From: Burkholderia sp. IMCC1007
Lineage (GTDB): Bacteria > Pseudomonadota > Gammaproteobacteria > Burkholderiales > Burkholderiaceae
Reading direction: 5' to 3'
NCBI RefSeq assembly: GCF_027257875.1
Contig: NZ_JAPVQY010000002.1
Span: 38,674 to 102,673, forward strand
DNA length: 64,000 nucleotides
Within the stretch, counting starts at the first letter, position 1. Each line of letters starts with the position of its first letter. The translations under genes and the position numbers were made by a program. The notes beneath the pieces were generated by a model. It saw only the letters and a list, made by a program, of their open reading frames with translations, was not told the DNA's origin and searched no databases. Positions 26,691 to 35,154 of the stretch are shown piece after piece.

Positions 26691-27446
26691 TCAGTCGGCT
26701 TCGACAGCGGGTTCCACGATCGGCAACGGACGCGTCGCAACCTTTTCGGCTTCCGCCCGTTTGAGGCCCAGGCTTTGCAGCAGAGCGGCGGCCACGCGCT
26801 CGGCGAGATGCTCACGGCTGAAACCCAATGCGTCCAACACGTCGGCATTCGGCGCGTCCGGCGCGACGACGTCGGGATCGGCCGCCACCGCGGCAAGCAT
26901 GGTGCCGCCCACGGACAAGAACGCGACAAATGGATCCGCGACGGCGAAACGCTTTGCCTCGATGCCCCTTTGCACATCCCGCAACAAACGCTGACCCAGT
27001 CCGCGGGTGAGCATGCGCGCGGAAAAGCCCTCCCGTACCAGAAATTGGCCCCAGAGTGGCTCGCGATGCGCACGCATCAACGTATAGCGCGCCGAGACGG
27101 CGATCACCTCGGCCGGGTCGGACAAGCCGGTCGTGAGACGGTCGAGCCAATCGGCGAACTCATCGAACACGGACTCGACCAGCGCGGCGTAGATCGCCTC
27201 CTTGGACTCGAAGTGATTGTAGAACGAGCCGAAGCCGACGTCGGCCGCCTCGGTGATTTCGTTGATGGCGACACCTTCCATGCCTTTTTGGGCCATCAGC
27301 GTGAGCGCTGCCTCGAGCAAGCGCGCCCGCGTCTCTCGCTTGCGGCGGGCGCCGCGCGGCTCCCGCGCGTCAGCGGCCTCCGCAGCGACGGCAGGCGTTC
27401 GCGCGGCAGCGCGCTTGGGTATCGGGCGATTTGTTGTGTTTGACAT
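26691..27446 (-). CDS. TetR/AcrR-family regulator (paralogue 2)
   Basis: 251 residues, convergent with pqiABC. It has the same layout as the TetR at 16051-16842: basic leader, REPRGARRKRETRARLLEAA, helix-turn-helix with VAINEITEAADVGFGSFYNHFESK, ligand domain and a C-terminal LGLKRAEAEKVATRPLP tail. It is clearly closer to the third copy at 28165-28923 than to the first, so recent duplication is likely. Its target is not obvious. Its own promoter at 27473-27503 resembles that of the third copy. Confidence 0.92.
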   Translation of the reverse strand: MSNTTNRPIPKRAAARTPAVAAEAADAREPRGARRKRETRARLLEAALTLMAQKGMEGVAINEITEAADVGFGSFYNHFESKEAIYAALVESVFDEFADWLDRLTTGLSDPAEVIAVSARYTLMRAHREPLWGQFLVREGFSARMLTRGLGQRLLRDVQRGIEAKRFAVADPFVAFLSVGGTMLAAVAADPDVVAPDAPNADVLDALGFSREHLAERVAAALLQSLGLKRAEAEKVATRPLPIVEPAVEAD

Positions 27447-27472
27447 GACGATTCCGATCTCGATCAGAGCCG

Positions 27473-27503
27473 CAGTATAGATTCAAACGTCTCAATCGAC
27501 AAA
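27473..27503 (-). promoter_or_regulatory. Promoter of TetR paralogue 2
   Basis: Minus-strand TTGTCG (27497-27502) and TATACT (27474-27479) are spaced by 17 bases. A 31-base comparison with the promoter at 28101-28131 gives 22 identical positions, notably TTTGTC, a central AGA and the AATCTATACTG end. Similarity outside the -35 and -10 boxes hints at a shared operator. Confidence 0.65.
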
Positions 27504-27624
27504 CCTATCACTGTTGAGTAGCATATCATTTGCAATCGCGGAATTGGCTTTGTCTTGGGTCAGGCGTTAGCCGGCAGCCTGCTGCGATCCAACCATCGGG
27601 ACACTGGACTTCCTAAGGACTCCA

Positions 27625-28023
27625 ATGAAACGCAAAAGGCTGACGCACGCGGAACGAAGAGCGCAAACTCGCGAGCAAATGGTGGAAGCCGCTCGGGCGC
27701 TCTTTATCGAAAAGGGGTTTCCGGCGACCAGCGTGGCCGATGTCGCCGAAGCGGCGGGCTACACGCGCGGCGCGTTCTATTGCAACTTTTGCGACAAGTC
27801 CGACTTGTTGATCGAATCGTTGCACGGGGAGCAAGACGAGTTGACGTGCAACCTGCGCTCCGCGTTGTTGAAACTCCACGATTACTTGCAGAGCGACGAT
27901 CGCGTTACCCTCTGGGTCGAGGCGACCCTTCTCGCGAGGCGGGACCCCGAGTTTCGCAAGCGGTTCGATTCAGTCCTGGACGGCGCGAACTCCGCCATTC
28001 CGGTTCAGGAAGGCAAGCCATGA
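27625..28023 (+). CDS. Short TetR-family regulator, probably truncated
   Basis: 132 residues with a complete TetR DNA-binding domain (residues about 10-60, VADVAEAAGYTRGAFYCNF) but only about 70 residues of what is normally a ligand domain of 120 or more. The frame ends at SAIPVQEGKP. AAGGA precedes the ATG by 7 bases, so it is probably translated. It is not one of the EPRGARRKRE paralogues and belongs to a different TetR subgroup. It could be a remnant that still binds DNA or a dead gene; nothing recognisable follows in the next 140 bases. Confidence 0.65.
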   Translation: MKRKRLTHAERRAQTREQMVEAARALFIEKGFPATSVADVAEAAGYTRGAFYCNFCDKSDLLIESLHGEQDELTCNLRSALLKLHDYLQSDDRVTLWVEATLLARRDPEFRKRFDSVLDGANSAIPVQEGKP

Positions 28024-28100
28024 ACCTCTCCGTGGCCTTTTTGAGTCGTGCGGCTCGGTTTGCACACCCTTTGATGACGTTGAAACCATCGATGACGATT

Positions 28101-28131
28101 TTGTCACTCAAGAGACATAAATCTATACTGG
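28101..28131 (+). promoter_or_regulatory. Promoter of TetR paralogue 3
   Basis: TTGTCA (28102-28107) and TATACT (28125-28130) are spaced by 17 bases. An imperfect dyad TGTCACTC/AAGAGACA (28103-28118) lies over the -35 box and spacer, a plausible autoregulatory operator. It is related to the element at 27473-27503. Confidence 0.65.
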
Positions 28132-28164
28132 CGGTGTAAACGAAAAAACGAGATCGGAGGCGAC

Positions 28165-28923
28165 ATGCCGGCCACTGCAAAAAGCAAGACAACGAAGCCG
28201 CGTGCGGCGCAAGCGAGCGTAACCGTTCAAACCGACACCGCGGAAACGCGCGAGCCGCGCGGCGCGCGACGCAAGCGCGAGACGCGTGCGCGCCTGCTCG
28301 AGGCGGCACTCAAGCTGATGGCGGAAAAGGGGATGGAAGGCGTGGCCATCAACGAAATCACGGAGGCCGCCGACGTCGGCTTCGGCTCTTTCTATAACCA
28401 CTTCGAATCGAAGGAGGCGATCTACGCCACGCTCGTCGACTCCGTCTTCGAGGAGTTCGCCGATACGCTCGACCGCGTTGTCGGCGGCATTTCCGACCCG
28501 GCGGAGGTGATCTCCGTGTCTGTGCGTCACACGCTGATGCGCGCGGCGCGCGAACCGGTGTGGGGGCAGTTCCTGGTGCGCGAAGGGTTTTCGGCACGCG
28601 TCTTCGGCCGCGGCCTGGGTCAGCGGCTGCTTCGCGACATACAAAGTGGCATTGCGGCAAAACGTTTCGTCGTGGCGGATCCGTTGATCGCGTTTCTTTC
28701 CGTGGGGGGCGCGGTGCTCGCGTCGGTGTCCGCCGAGCTCAACTTCGTTGCGCCGGGGGCGCCCGCGGCCGGCACCCTCAAGCAACTCGGCTTCAGCGGC
28801 GAGCACTTCCCCGAGCGTACGGCGGCAGCGCTCCTGCAAACGCTCGGGATCAAGCGCGCCGAGGCCGAGAAAATCGCCAACCGTGCGCTGCCAGTGGTCG
28901 AAGCCGAAGCCGGCGTAGCTTGA
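28165..28923 (+). CDS. TetR/AcrR-family regulator (paralogue 3)
   Basis: 252 residues, very similar throughout to the protein encoded at 26691-27446, sharing the helix-turn-helix VAINEITEAADVGFGSFYNHFESKEAIYA, read in overlapping pieces, plus WGQFLVREGFSAR and the tail LGIKRAEAEKIANRALP. GGAGG precedes the ATG. It is followed by an RND permease relic on the opposite strand. This suggests the gene once guarded an efflux operon now lost. Confidence 0.92.
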   Translation: MPATAKSKTTKPRAAQASVTVQTDTAETREPRGARRKRETRARLLEAALKLMAEKGMEGVAINEITEAADVGFGSFYNHFESKEAIYATLVDSVFEEFADTLDRVVGGISDPAEVISVSVRHTLMRAAREPVWGQFLVREGFSARVFGRGLGQRLLRDIQSGIAAKRFVVADPLIAFLSVGGAVLASVSAELNFVAPGAPAAGTLKQLGFSGEHFPERTAAALLQTLGIKRAEAEKIANRALPVVEAEAGVA

Positions 28924-29069
28924 CCGACATACCGGGAATCGCGCTGGCCGGATTCGGTTGCTTCGTTTCCGGCCGGCGATTCGCGCCGCGCTTTACGCGC
29001 CGCGGTAGCAGACCGAGGCTCAGCGCGATGCGTTCGAGAGCACCGCATTGAATCTTTGCTTCCGGACGG

Positions 29070-29297
29070 ATGGGGCGTAAAGACCGCCGCGACGACCCAC
29101 GATGCGATCAGTGCGATGCCGACGATCCAGAACATGGTGCTGGTGCATTCGCCGGCCGACGAGCGCGCAAATCCGTTGGGCATGAAGCCGACCGCCGACA
29201 CCAGGGAGCCGGACAGCATCGGCGCCGCAGTGTGGCTCCGCGCATAGGCCGAGGCAACCATACGGCGATAGCCCTCCTGCATCTTCACCACCATCTG
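29070..29297 (-). pseudogene. Relic of an RND efflux permease
   Basis: About 75 codons on the minus strand encode MVVKMQEGYRRM, HTAAPMLSGSLVSAVGFMPNGFA and MFWIVGIALIASWVVAAVFTP (given in parts). This is the segment from the end of TM4 through TM6 of an RND pump. It aligns with VEMMAVKLEQG to AAVVLVPLLG of the intact pump in this window but is a different subtype. Neither end continues as RND sequence. The 28924-29069 and 29298-29485 flanks hold nothing else I can name. It is inferred to be what remains of a deleted efflux operon. Confidence 0.75.
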
Positions 29298-29486
29298 GCC
29301 GCCGGTCGCGTCAAGGGTCCTGATATCGCGACCGGCCATCAAGTATCGCCGGCCGCTTGCAGATGACGGCACGCACCTCGTCGCCAAATTCCGCGCATTC
29401 CCCCGCATCGCGCTGCGTCGGCTCGAGACCCATAGGCCGTCACCTGCTCCCACCCCAAAAAGGGTAAACACCGACGCAAATCGCGC

Positions 29487-29546
29487 TTTACGAAAAATCG
29501 GCTCGCCCTATAATTTATCAAACGATCACTTATCGATTGATAAATT
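29487..29546 (+). promoter_or_regulatory. Promoter with perfect inverted repeat before the VOC/hydroxylase operon
   Basis: TTTACG (29487-29492) and a consensus TATAAT (29509-29514) are 16 bases apart. AATTTATCAA (29512-29521) and its exact complement TTGATAAATT (29537-29546) are separated by 15 bases and overlap the -10 box and transcription start. A second dyad TTATC/GATAA sits inside. This is a strong candidate repressor operator; the cognate regulator could be a nearby TetR protein but is not shown by sequence. Confidence 0.72.
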
Positions 29547-29558
29547 AAGGAGGCGCCA

Positions 29559-30026
29559 ATGGCCATCACCAAGCTTGCCCACTACTCGATCCGTACGACC
29601 GATCTGGAAAAGTCGCGGCAGTTCTACACGCAGGTTCTCGGCTTTCGCGAGGGCTTCCGCCCGCCGTTCGATTTTCCGGGCATCTGGCTCTACAACGGCG
29701 ACGACGAATCGGACTTCGGCGTCGTCCACATCATCGGCACCGATCCGAACGACCGCGAAGGGCTGATTGCCTATCTCGGCGACAAGGATCTGCCGCAAAC
29801 GGGCACGGGCACCGTCGACCACATCGCGTTTCTCGCGACCGGCCTCGAACAATTCTGGGCGAAGCTGCGCGTTGCCGGCTATGCGTGGCGCGACCGTACA
29901 GTCCCGAGTCTCGGCCTGCATCAAGTGTTCGTCGAGGATCCGTCGGGCGTGACCATCGAAGTGAATTTCCCTGCAGACGAGGCGCTTGCACTCAAGCAAG
30001 CCACGCCGGCCACTACGGCCCAGTAA
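29559..30026 (+). CDS. VOC-family (glyoxalase/dioxygenase-like) protein
   Basis: 155 residues forming a single VOC module: HYSIRTTDLEKSRQFYTQVLG at the start, VDHIAFLATGLE in the middle and VEDPSGVTIEVNF at the end. Likely metal ligands are His8, the His of VDHIAF and the Glu of IEVNF. A perfect AAGGAGG lies upstream. It starts an operon with a flavin hydroxylase 13 bases downstream, so a role in handling or cleaving a hydroxylated ring or an alpha-keto intermediate is plausible. The specific reaction is unknown. Confidence 0.85.
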   Translation: MAITKLAHYSIRTTDLEKSRQFYTQVLGFREGFRPPFDFPGIWLYNGDDESDFGVVHIIGTDPNDREGLIAYLGDKDLPQTGTGTVDHIAFLATGLEQFWAKLRVAGYAWRDRTVPSLGLHQVFVEDPSGVTIEVNFPADEALALKQATPATTAQ

Positions 30027-30039
30027 GGAGGAGTCCAAA

Positions 30040-31266
30040 ATGCAACGCAATCACTCGGATAGCCGCAAGGCGCTCATCGTCGGCGGTTCGCTCGGCGGAC
30101 TTTTCGCGGCAAACCTGCTGCTTCGAAGCGGATGGGACGTGACCGTTCTCGAGCGCTCGCCCGATGAACTGGCGGGGCGCGGCGCAGGTATCGTCACGCA
30201 CCCCGAGCTGTTCGACGCGCTGACCGCCGCCGGCGTCGAGGTCAACGAAGATATCGGCGTTACGGTACACAGCCGGATCACGCTGAATGCGGACGGCAGT
30301 TCAGCCGCCACGTGCCCGCTCACGCAGACCCTCACGGCGTGGAGCAAGATGTTTCACATCCTGCGCGCCGCACTGCCCGACGCGTGCTACCGATCGGGCG
30401 CCATCGTCGAGGACGTCGTCAGCTTCGACGACCACGCCGAAGTCAAACTGTCCGACGGCGACACGCTACAAGCTGACCTCGTCGTCGCGGCGGACGGCTT
30501 TCGCTCCGCGATCCGCCAGAAATTCCTGCCCGATGTGCCGTTGCAGTATGCCGGCTACATTGCGTGGCGCGGGCTGGTCGACGAACGCGACCTGTCACCG
30601 CAAACATGGACCACCCTGTTCGACAAATTCGGCTTCTGCCTTCCGTCCGGCGAGCAAATGCTCGGCTATCCGGTCGCGGGCCCGGGCAACAGCACGCAGC
30701 CCGGGGAACGCCGCTACAACTTCGTGTGGTACCGGCCTACCGACGAAACGGTTGCGTTGCGTGACCTGCTGACCGACGCGACGGGCAAATACCACGCGAA
30801 CGGCATTCCGCCGCACCTGATTCGCGCGGATGTACTGGCGGACATGCGCGACGCTGCCCACAGCCTGCTCTCGCCGGAATTCGCTGAAGTTGTGGCCAAG
30901 ACGAAGCAGCCGCTGTTCCAGCCGATCTACGACCTCGAGGCAACGCGGCTCGTATTCGATCGCGTCGTGCTGCTGGGCGATGCCGCCTTCGTCGCGCGTC
31001 CGCATTGCGGTATGGGCGCCACCAAAGCGGCCGGCGACGCGACGCAGCTCGCGCGCTCCCTGGCCACGAGCGCAAGCGTCGGCGATGCGCTGGCCGATTA
31101 CGAGCGTCAGCGCCTCCAGTTCGGCACGGCGATCGTCGAGCATGCCCGCCACCTCGGCGCATACATGCAGGCACAAATGAAAAGCGAGCTCGAGCGCGCG
31201 ATGGCCGAGAAGTACCGGACGCCCGAAGCAGTGATGCGGGAAACCGCGGTCGCCCCGCAACTTTGA
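30040..31266 (+). CDS. FAD-dependent aromatic hydroxylase, 2,6-dihydroxypyridine 3-monooxygenase-like
   Basis: 408 residues, class A flavoprotein monooxygenase. The FAD-binding GGSLGGLFAANLL is near residue 14, and the second flavin motif VVLLGDAAFVARPHCGMGAT is near 320. The block QYAGYIAWRGLVDE followed by RRYNFVWYRP resembles the 2,6-dihydroxypyridine hydroxylase group rather than salicylate hydroxylases. It would add a hydroxyl group to an electron-rich hydroxylated aromatic or N-heterocycle using NAD(P)H and O2. AAGGAGGAG precedes the ATG. The substrate is inferred only at family level. Confidence 0.85.
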   Translation: MQRNHSDSRKALIVGGSLGGLFAANLLLRSGWDVTVLERSPDELAGRGAGIVTHPELFDALTAAGVEVNEDIGVTVHSRITLNADGSSAATCPLTQTLTAWSKMFHILRAALPDACYRSGAIVEDVVSFDDHAEVKLSDGDTLQADLVVAADGFRSAIRQKFLPDVPLQYAGYIAWRGLVDERDLSPQTWTTLFDKFGFCLPSGEQMLGYPVAGPGNSTQPGERRYNFVWYRPTDETVALRDLLTDATGKYHANGIPPHLIRADVLADMRDAAHSLLSPEFAEVVAKTKQPLFQPIYDLEATRLVFDRVVLLGDAAFVARPHCGMGATKAAGDATQLARSLATSASVGDALADYERQRLQFGTAIVEHARHLGAYMQAQMKSELERAMAEKYRTPEAVMRETAVAPQL

Positions 31267-31346
31267 TGCAAAGGTGCCGATGCTAACCGGCCGTCCGAGC
31301 CGGTACCACCGCACTGAAACGATCAGCCACCATCTGGAGGAAGACG

Positions 31347-31709
31347 ATGACAAACGCGACGGCGTATTCGAGTGCTGCCCAGCCCTCGATGCCGAGACAA
31401 GGACCGGCAACGGCACCGGCGATTCTCGCCGACATTCGGTTTCGTCGGCTCGTACAGAGCCGGCGGCGGTTTTCATGGACGTTGACCGCCAGCATGCTCG
31501 CGGCCTACTTCGCGTTCATTCTGTTGATCGCGCTCGCGCCGCACGTATTGGGTACGCCGATCGTTGCAGGCCATCCGACCACGTGGGGCATTCCGATCGG
31601 CGTCGGCATGCTCGGATTCACGTTCGCGCTGGTCGCGATCTACGTGCACCGTGCCAATACGGTTTTCGACACTGCACTCGACGCCATTCGTAGCGAGGAG
31701 CAATCATGA
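31347..31709 (+). CDS. DUF485 small membrane protein, partner of ActP-type symporter
   Basis: 120 residues with two membrane segments ([20 protein letters not shown] and [20 protein letters not shown]) and the family's short cytoplasmic ends ([13 protein letters not shown]). DUF485 proteins (YjcH in E. coli) are almost always encoded just upstream of an ActP-type Na+/monocarboxylate symporter, as here, where the stop overlaps the next start (ATGA). The role of YjcH is not well defined. GGAGGAAG lies upstream of the ATG. Confidence 0.88.
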   Translation: MTNATAYSSAAQPSMPRQGPATAPAILADIRFRRLVQSRRRFSWTLTASMLAAYFAFILLIALAPHVLGTPIVAGHPTTWGIPIGVGMLGFTFALVAIYVHRANTVFDTALDAIRSEEQS

Positions 31710-33376
31710 AGATCCGCAACATGCTGCCGTGCATCGCGGTGTTTCCGTCGGCGTTCGCATGGGCGAGTCCGGCCATCAGCGGCCCGGTCTCGACGGCATC
31801 GCATCAGACACGCAATCCGATCGCCATCGCGATGTTCATCGCATTCGTCATCGCGACACTCGTGATCACGCGCTGGGCTGCCGGCAAGAACAACGGGGTC
31901 GCCGATCACTACGCGGCCGGCGGCAAGATTACCGGCCGTCAGAACGGCTGGGCAATCGCCGGCGACTACATGTCGGCCGCATCGCTGCTCGGCATCTCGT
32001 CGCTGGTATTTTCCAATGGCTACGACGGGCTCATCTATTCCGTCGGCTTCCTCGCGAGCTGGCCGATCATCCTCGCACTGATCGCAGAGCCCCTGCGAAA
32101 TCTCGGACGATTCACCTTTGCCGACGTCGTGTCGTACCGCCTTCGGCAGCGCCCGGTCAGAACGTTCTCCGCGATCAGCTCGCTCGTCATCGTGCTGCTG
32201 TATCTCGTCTCGCAGATGATCGGTGCCGGCAAGCTCGTTCAGCTGCTGTTCGGCATTCACTATCTGCCGGCCGTGATCATCGTCGGCGTGCTGATGGTGG
32301 TCTACGTGTTCTTCGGCGGGATGCTCGCTACGACGTGGATCCAGATCATCAAGGCTGTGTTGCTGCTGTCGGGATGCGCATTCATGGCGTTCATGGTGTT
32401 GCGTCATTTCGCGTTCAACCCGGACGCGCTCTTCGCAGCCGCCGTGCAGGCACACCCGCGGCACGATGCGATCATGAGCCCGGGCGGTCTGATTCATGAT
32501 CCTGTTTCAGCCGTATCGCTCGGTCTCGCTTTGATATTCGGCACAGCCGGTCTGCCGCACATCCTGATGCGCTTCTTCACCGTTGCCGATGTGAAGGAGG
32601 CGCGCAAGAGCATTCTTCATGCGACCGGCATCGTCGGCATCGGCTATGCGTTGATCGTGATCATCGGCTTCGGCACCATCGCGCTCGTGTCGTCCGATCC
32701 GACCTACCACGACGGCCACGGCGCGCTGATCGGCGGCGTGAACATGGTCGCGATCCACCTGGCGCATGCGGTCGGTGGCGACCTCTTCCTCGGATTCATC
32801 TGCGCTGTCACGTTCTCGACCATTCTGGCGGTCGTGTCGGGGCTCACGCTCGCGGGTGCATCGGCGGTGTCCCACGACCTGTATGCGAATGCGTTTCGGC
32901 AAGGACGCGCAACCGAGAAGGAAGAGCTGAACGTTTCCCGCATCACGACCCTCGTGCTGGGCGTACTCGCGACCTTGCTGGCGATCGCGTTCGAAAACCA
33001 GTACATCGCGTTCGTCGTCAGCCTGGTCTTTTCGATTGCCGCGAGTTCGACGTTTCCCGTGCTGCTGCTGTCGATCTACTGGCGCGGCCTCACGACACGA
33101 GGCGCCGTGATGGGCGGCATGCTGGGCTTGCTGACTGCGGTGGTCCTGACCATTCTCAGCCCGACGGTCTGGGTCCAGGTGCTCGGTCACAGCCATGCAG
33201 TCTATCCGTATGAATACCCCGCGCTGTTTTCGATCATCGCTGCCTTTGCCGGCATCTGGCTGTTCTCCGTGACGGACCGTTCGGCGAACGGCAACCGCGA
33301 ACGCGCGATGTTCGACGATCAACTCGTGGTATGCGAGACCGGCTCGGCTGCACCCATCCCCGCAGCAAATCACTGA
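31706..33376 (+). CDS. ActP-like sodium:solute symporter
   Basis: 556 residues, SSS family, with a signal-like N-terminus then about 13 membrane segments. [39 protein letters not shown] and [18 protein letters not shown] (each a known conserved stretch of acetate/glycolate permeases) are visible. Imports short carboxylates with Na+. Because it follows a ring hydroxylase and a VOC protein and precedes a porin, its substrate may be an aromatic or heterocyclic acid rather than acetate; this is inference from context. Confidence 0.88.
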   Translation: MKIRNMLPCIAVFPSAFAWASPAISGPVSTASHQTRNPIAIAMFIAFVIATLVITRWAAGKNNGVADHYAAGGKITGRQNGWAIAGDYMSAASLLGISSLVFSNGYDGLIYSVGFLASWPIILALIAEPLRNLGRFTFADVVSYRLRQRPVRTFSAISSLVIVLLYLVSQMIGAGKLVQLLFGIHYLPAVIIVGVLMVVYVFFGGMLATTWIQIIKAVLLLSGCAFMAFMVLRHFAFNPDALFAAAVQAHPRHDAIMSPGGLIHDPVSAVSLGLALIFGTAGLPHILMRFFTVADVKEARKSILHATGIVGIGYALIVIIGFGTIALVSSDPTYHDGHGALIGGVNMVAIHLAHAVGGDLFLGFICAVTFSTILAVVSGLTLAGASAVSHDLYANAFRQGRATEKEELNVSRITTLVLGVLATLLAIAFENQYIAFVVSLVFSIAASSTFPVLLLSIYWRGLTTRGAVMGGMLGLLTAVVLTILSPTVWVQVLGHSHAVYPYEYPALFSIIAAFAGIWLFSVTDRSANGNRERAMFDDQLVVCETGSAAPIPAANH

Positions 33377-33468
33377 CGCACATTCGGCGGAGCGCTCGGG
33401 CGGCGGAATCACTGCTCTGCGCTCCGTTGCTTGACCATAAAAGACAACATCGACATCAGGAGATCCGT

Positions 33469-34761
33469 ATGACGTCCCCCACCTCTCGCCCTCGAAACAA
33501 GCTCGGCAACCTGAAAAAAATGCCGACTTCCATCAAGACGGCCACGGCGCTCTCGGTAGTCGCCGCCGTGGGCGTCCCGCCGATGGCATTCGCTCAAAAC
33601 AGCGTAACGTTCTACGGCATCATTGATCCCGCGCTCGTCTACGTCAGCAATGCGCAAACCAACAAGGCCGGTGGCGTGCTGCATGGTGCCCATCAGTTTT
33701 CGATGCAGGACGCATCGACGTCGGCTTACATCGGCAGCCGGTTCGGCTTTCGTGGCATTGAAGATCTGGGCGGCGGAACGAACGCGATCTTCACGCTGGA
33801 GAGTGGTTTCAACGTCGCAAACGGTGCGCTCGGTCAGGGCGGCCTGCTGTTCGGTCGCCAGGCATTCGTCGGCTTGTCGAACGGCCGGATCGGCTCGATC
33901 ACGGCCGGGCGGCAATACTCGTCGTTCGTCGATTACCTGTTCCCTTTGACTTCGGTCAGCCAATTTGGCGGCTTCATTACCGCGCACCCGGATGACATCG
34001 ACAACCTCGGGTTGACCGTCCGCCAGAACAACGCACTGAAAATCTCTTCACCGGTCTGGAACGGTTTCTCCGCCAACGCGATGTATGCGTTTGGCGGCGT
34101 TGCCGGAAGCATGTCCACGAATCAGGTCGTGTCAGTCGGCGCCGGCTATACAGGCGGCCCGCTCAAGGTCGGCATCGGCTACCTGAGCGCGTACGACCCG
34201 AACGTCTCGATGTGGGGAGGCCAGCCCAACGGCGGCGGCGTCACCGCCAACAATATCGGATCGTTCGGCTCGGCAACGACGCCGGAAAAGAACCCCGTCA
34301 TCGCCGGTTACGCGTCCGCGCACCGCGAGGAAGTGTTCGGCGCCGGGGCAGCCTATACGCTCGGTCGTACGACGCTCGGCGTGCTCTACACCAACACGCG
34401 CTTTGTCGGCCTCGGGTCGGCCTCCGGGCCGAATCCGCTCGGCTATCAGGGTAGCGCCGCGTTCAACACGATCGAGCTGAATGCTTCTTACCGAATCTTG
34501 CCGGAAGCCTCTGTCTCGGCATCGTATGCGTACACGATAACCAGCGGGCCGAATGCACACAAAGCCCACTACAACCAGGTGAACGCTGGCGTTCACTACT
34601 TTCTGTCCAAGCGCACCGACGTCTATATGGTCGGCGCTTATCAACGGGCATCCGGCGTAGACTCACTCGGACAGACGGCAGTCGCTTCGATCAACGGAAT
34701 GACACCGTCGTCCACGCGTCAGCAATTCGTCGATACGGTCGGTATCGCCCACCGGTTCTGA
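33469..34761 (+). CDS. OmpC-family general porin
   Basis: 430 residues with a signal peptide ending near PPMAFA (about residue 42), then the beta-barrel opening QNSVTFYGIIDPALVYV, the motif SRFGFRGIEDLGGGTNAIFTLE and LLFGRQAFVGLS. It ends in IAHRF with the terminal aromatic needed for outer-membrane insertion. Burkholderiales genomes carry many such trimeric porins next to catabolic operons. CAGGAGA lies upstream of the ATG. It is the last gene of the 29559-34761 unit and is followed by a clear terminator. Confidence 0.93.
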   Translation: MTSPTSRPRNKLGNLKKMPTSIKTATALSVVAAVGVPPMAFAQNSVTFYGIIDPALVYVSNAQTNKAGGVLHGAHQFSMQDASTSAYIGSRFGFRGIEDLGGGTNAIFTLESGFNVANGALGQGGLLFGRQAFVGLSNGRIGSITAGRQYSSFVDYLFPLTSVSQFGGFITAHPDDIDNLGLTVRQNNALKISSPVWNGFSANAMYAFGGVAGSMSTNQVVSVGAGYTGGPLKVGIGYLSAYDPNVSMWGGQPNGGGVTANNIGSFGSATTPEKNPVIAGYASAHREEVFGAGAAYTLGRTTLGVLYTNTRFVGLGSASGPNPLGYQGSAAFNTIELNASYRILPEASVSASYAYTITSGPNAHKAHYNQVNAGVHYFLSKRTDVYMVGAYQRASGVDSLGQTAVASINGMTPSSTRQQFVDTVGIAHRF

Positions 34762-34793
34762 GACCGATCGGCCGGTGCAGAGAACGACGAGCA

Positions 34794-34826
34794 TCCCGCT
34801 TCGGCATGATGAAGCGGGACAAAAAA
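34794..34826 (+). terminator. Intrinsic terminator after the porin gene
   Basis: TCCCGCTTC and GAAGCGGGA pair around an 8-base loop and are followed by CAAAAAA. As written, the A-run favours termination of minus-strand transcripts only if read inversely. For the plus-strand transcript it is a stable hairpin without a T-run, so direction is uncertain. A second GC hairpin (CGCCCGG/CCGGGCG) lies at 34834-34856. Confidence 0.6.
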
Positions 34827-34856
34827 CGCTTTCCGCCCGGAGCACGATGCCGGGCG

Positions 34857-35154
34857 CATCAAGATCATCGGAAATAAAATGTCGGATAACGCGACGACGA
34901 GACGGACGATTTTCTGCCGTTTATTTCCAGGAATAACGGGCTCTGCTGCCGTGCCTGATTCGGCACACGCACGCGTGCGCCTTTTCAGATCACCGATTCC
35001 GGCTCCATTGTGCCTGATCGGAATGAGTATCCGGAATTTCGATGTGTGCGCTTCATTCGATTACGATGCCGCGCATCGAAAATAATCGACCGCATCTGGT
35101 ACGGTTCCACATATGCGCGTCGAACGGATTTTCACCTTCTTCATCGAGCCGCCG
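34857..35154. other. Intergenic stretch with no recognised gene
   Basis: Between the porin hairpins and the convergent HD-domain gene. It is visibly more AT-rich than the surrounding coding DNA. The short open frame 34879-35085 has no homologue I recognise and no clear ribosome site. I see no RNA gene or repeat. Confidence 0.4.

Noticed and set aside
27555..28139. 194-codon frame over the short TetR gene, considered as the real gene
   Set aside because: The shifted frame lacks a helix-turn-helix; the 132-codon frame has it and a good ribosome site.
28924..29485. Considered as a complete RND or membrane protein gene on the minus strand
   Set aside because: Only about 75 codons are RND-like; the frame then runs into the antisense of the TetR gene, so it is called a relic.
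34879..35085. Possible 68-residue protein after the porin
   Set aside because: No ribosome site, no hydrophobic or domain pattern, and codon use unlike neighbours.
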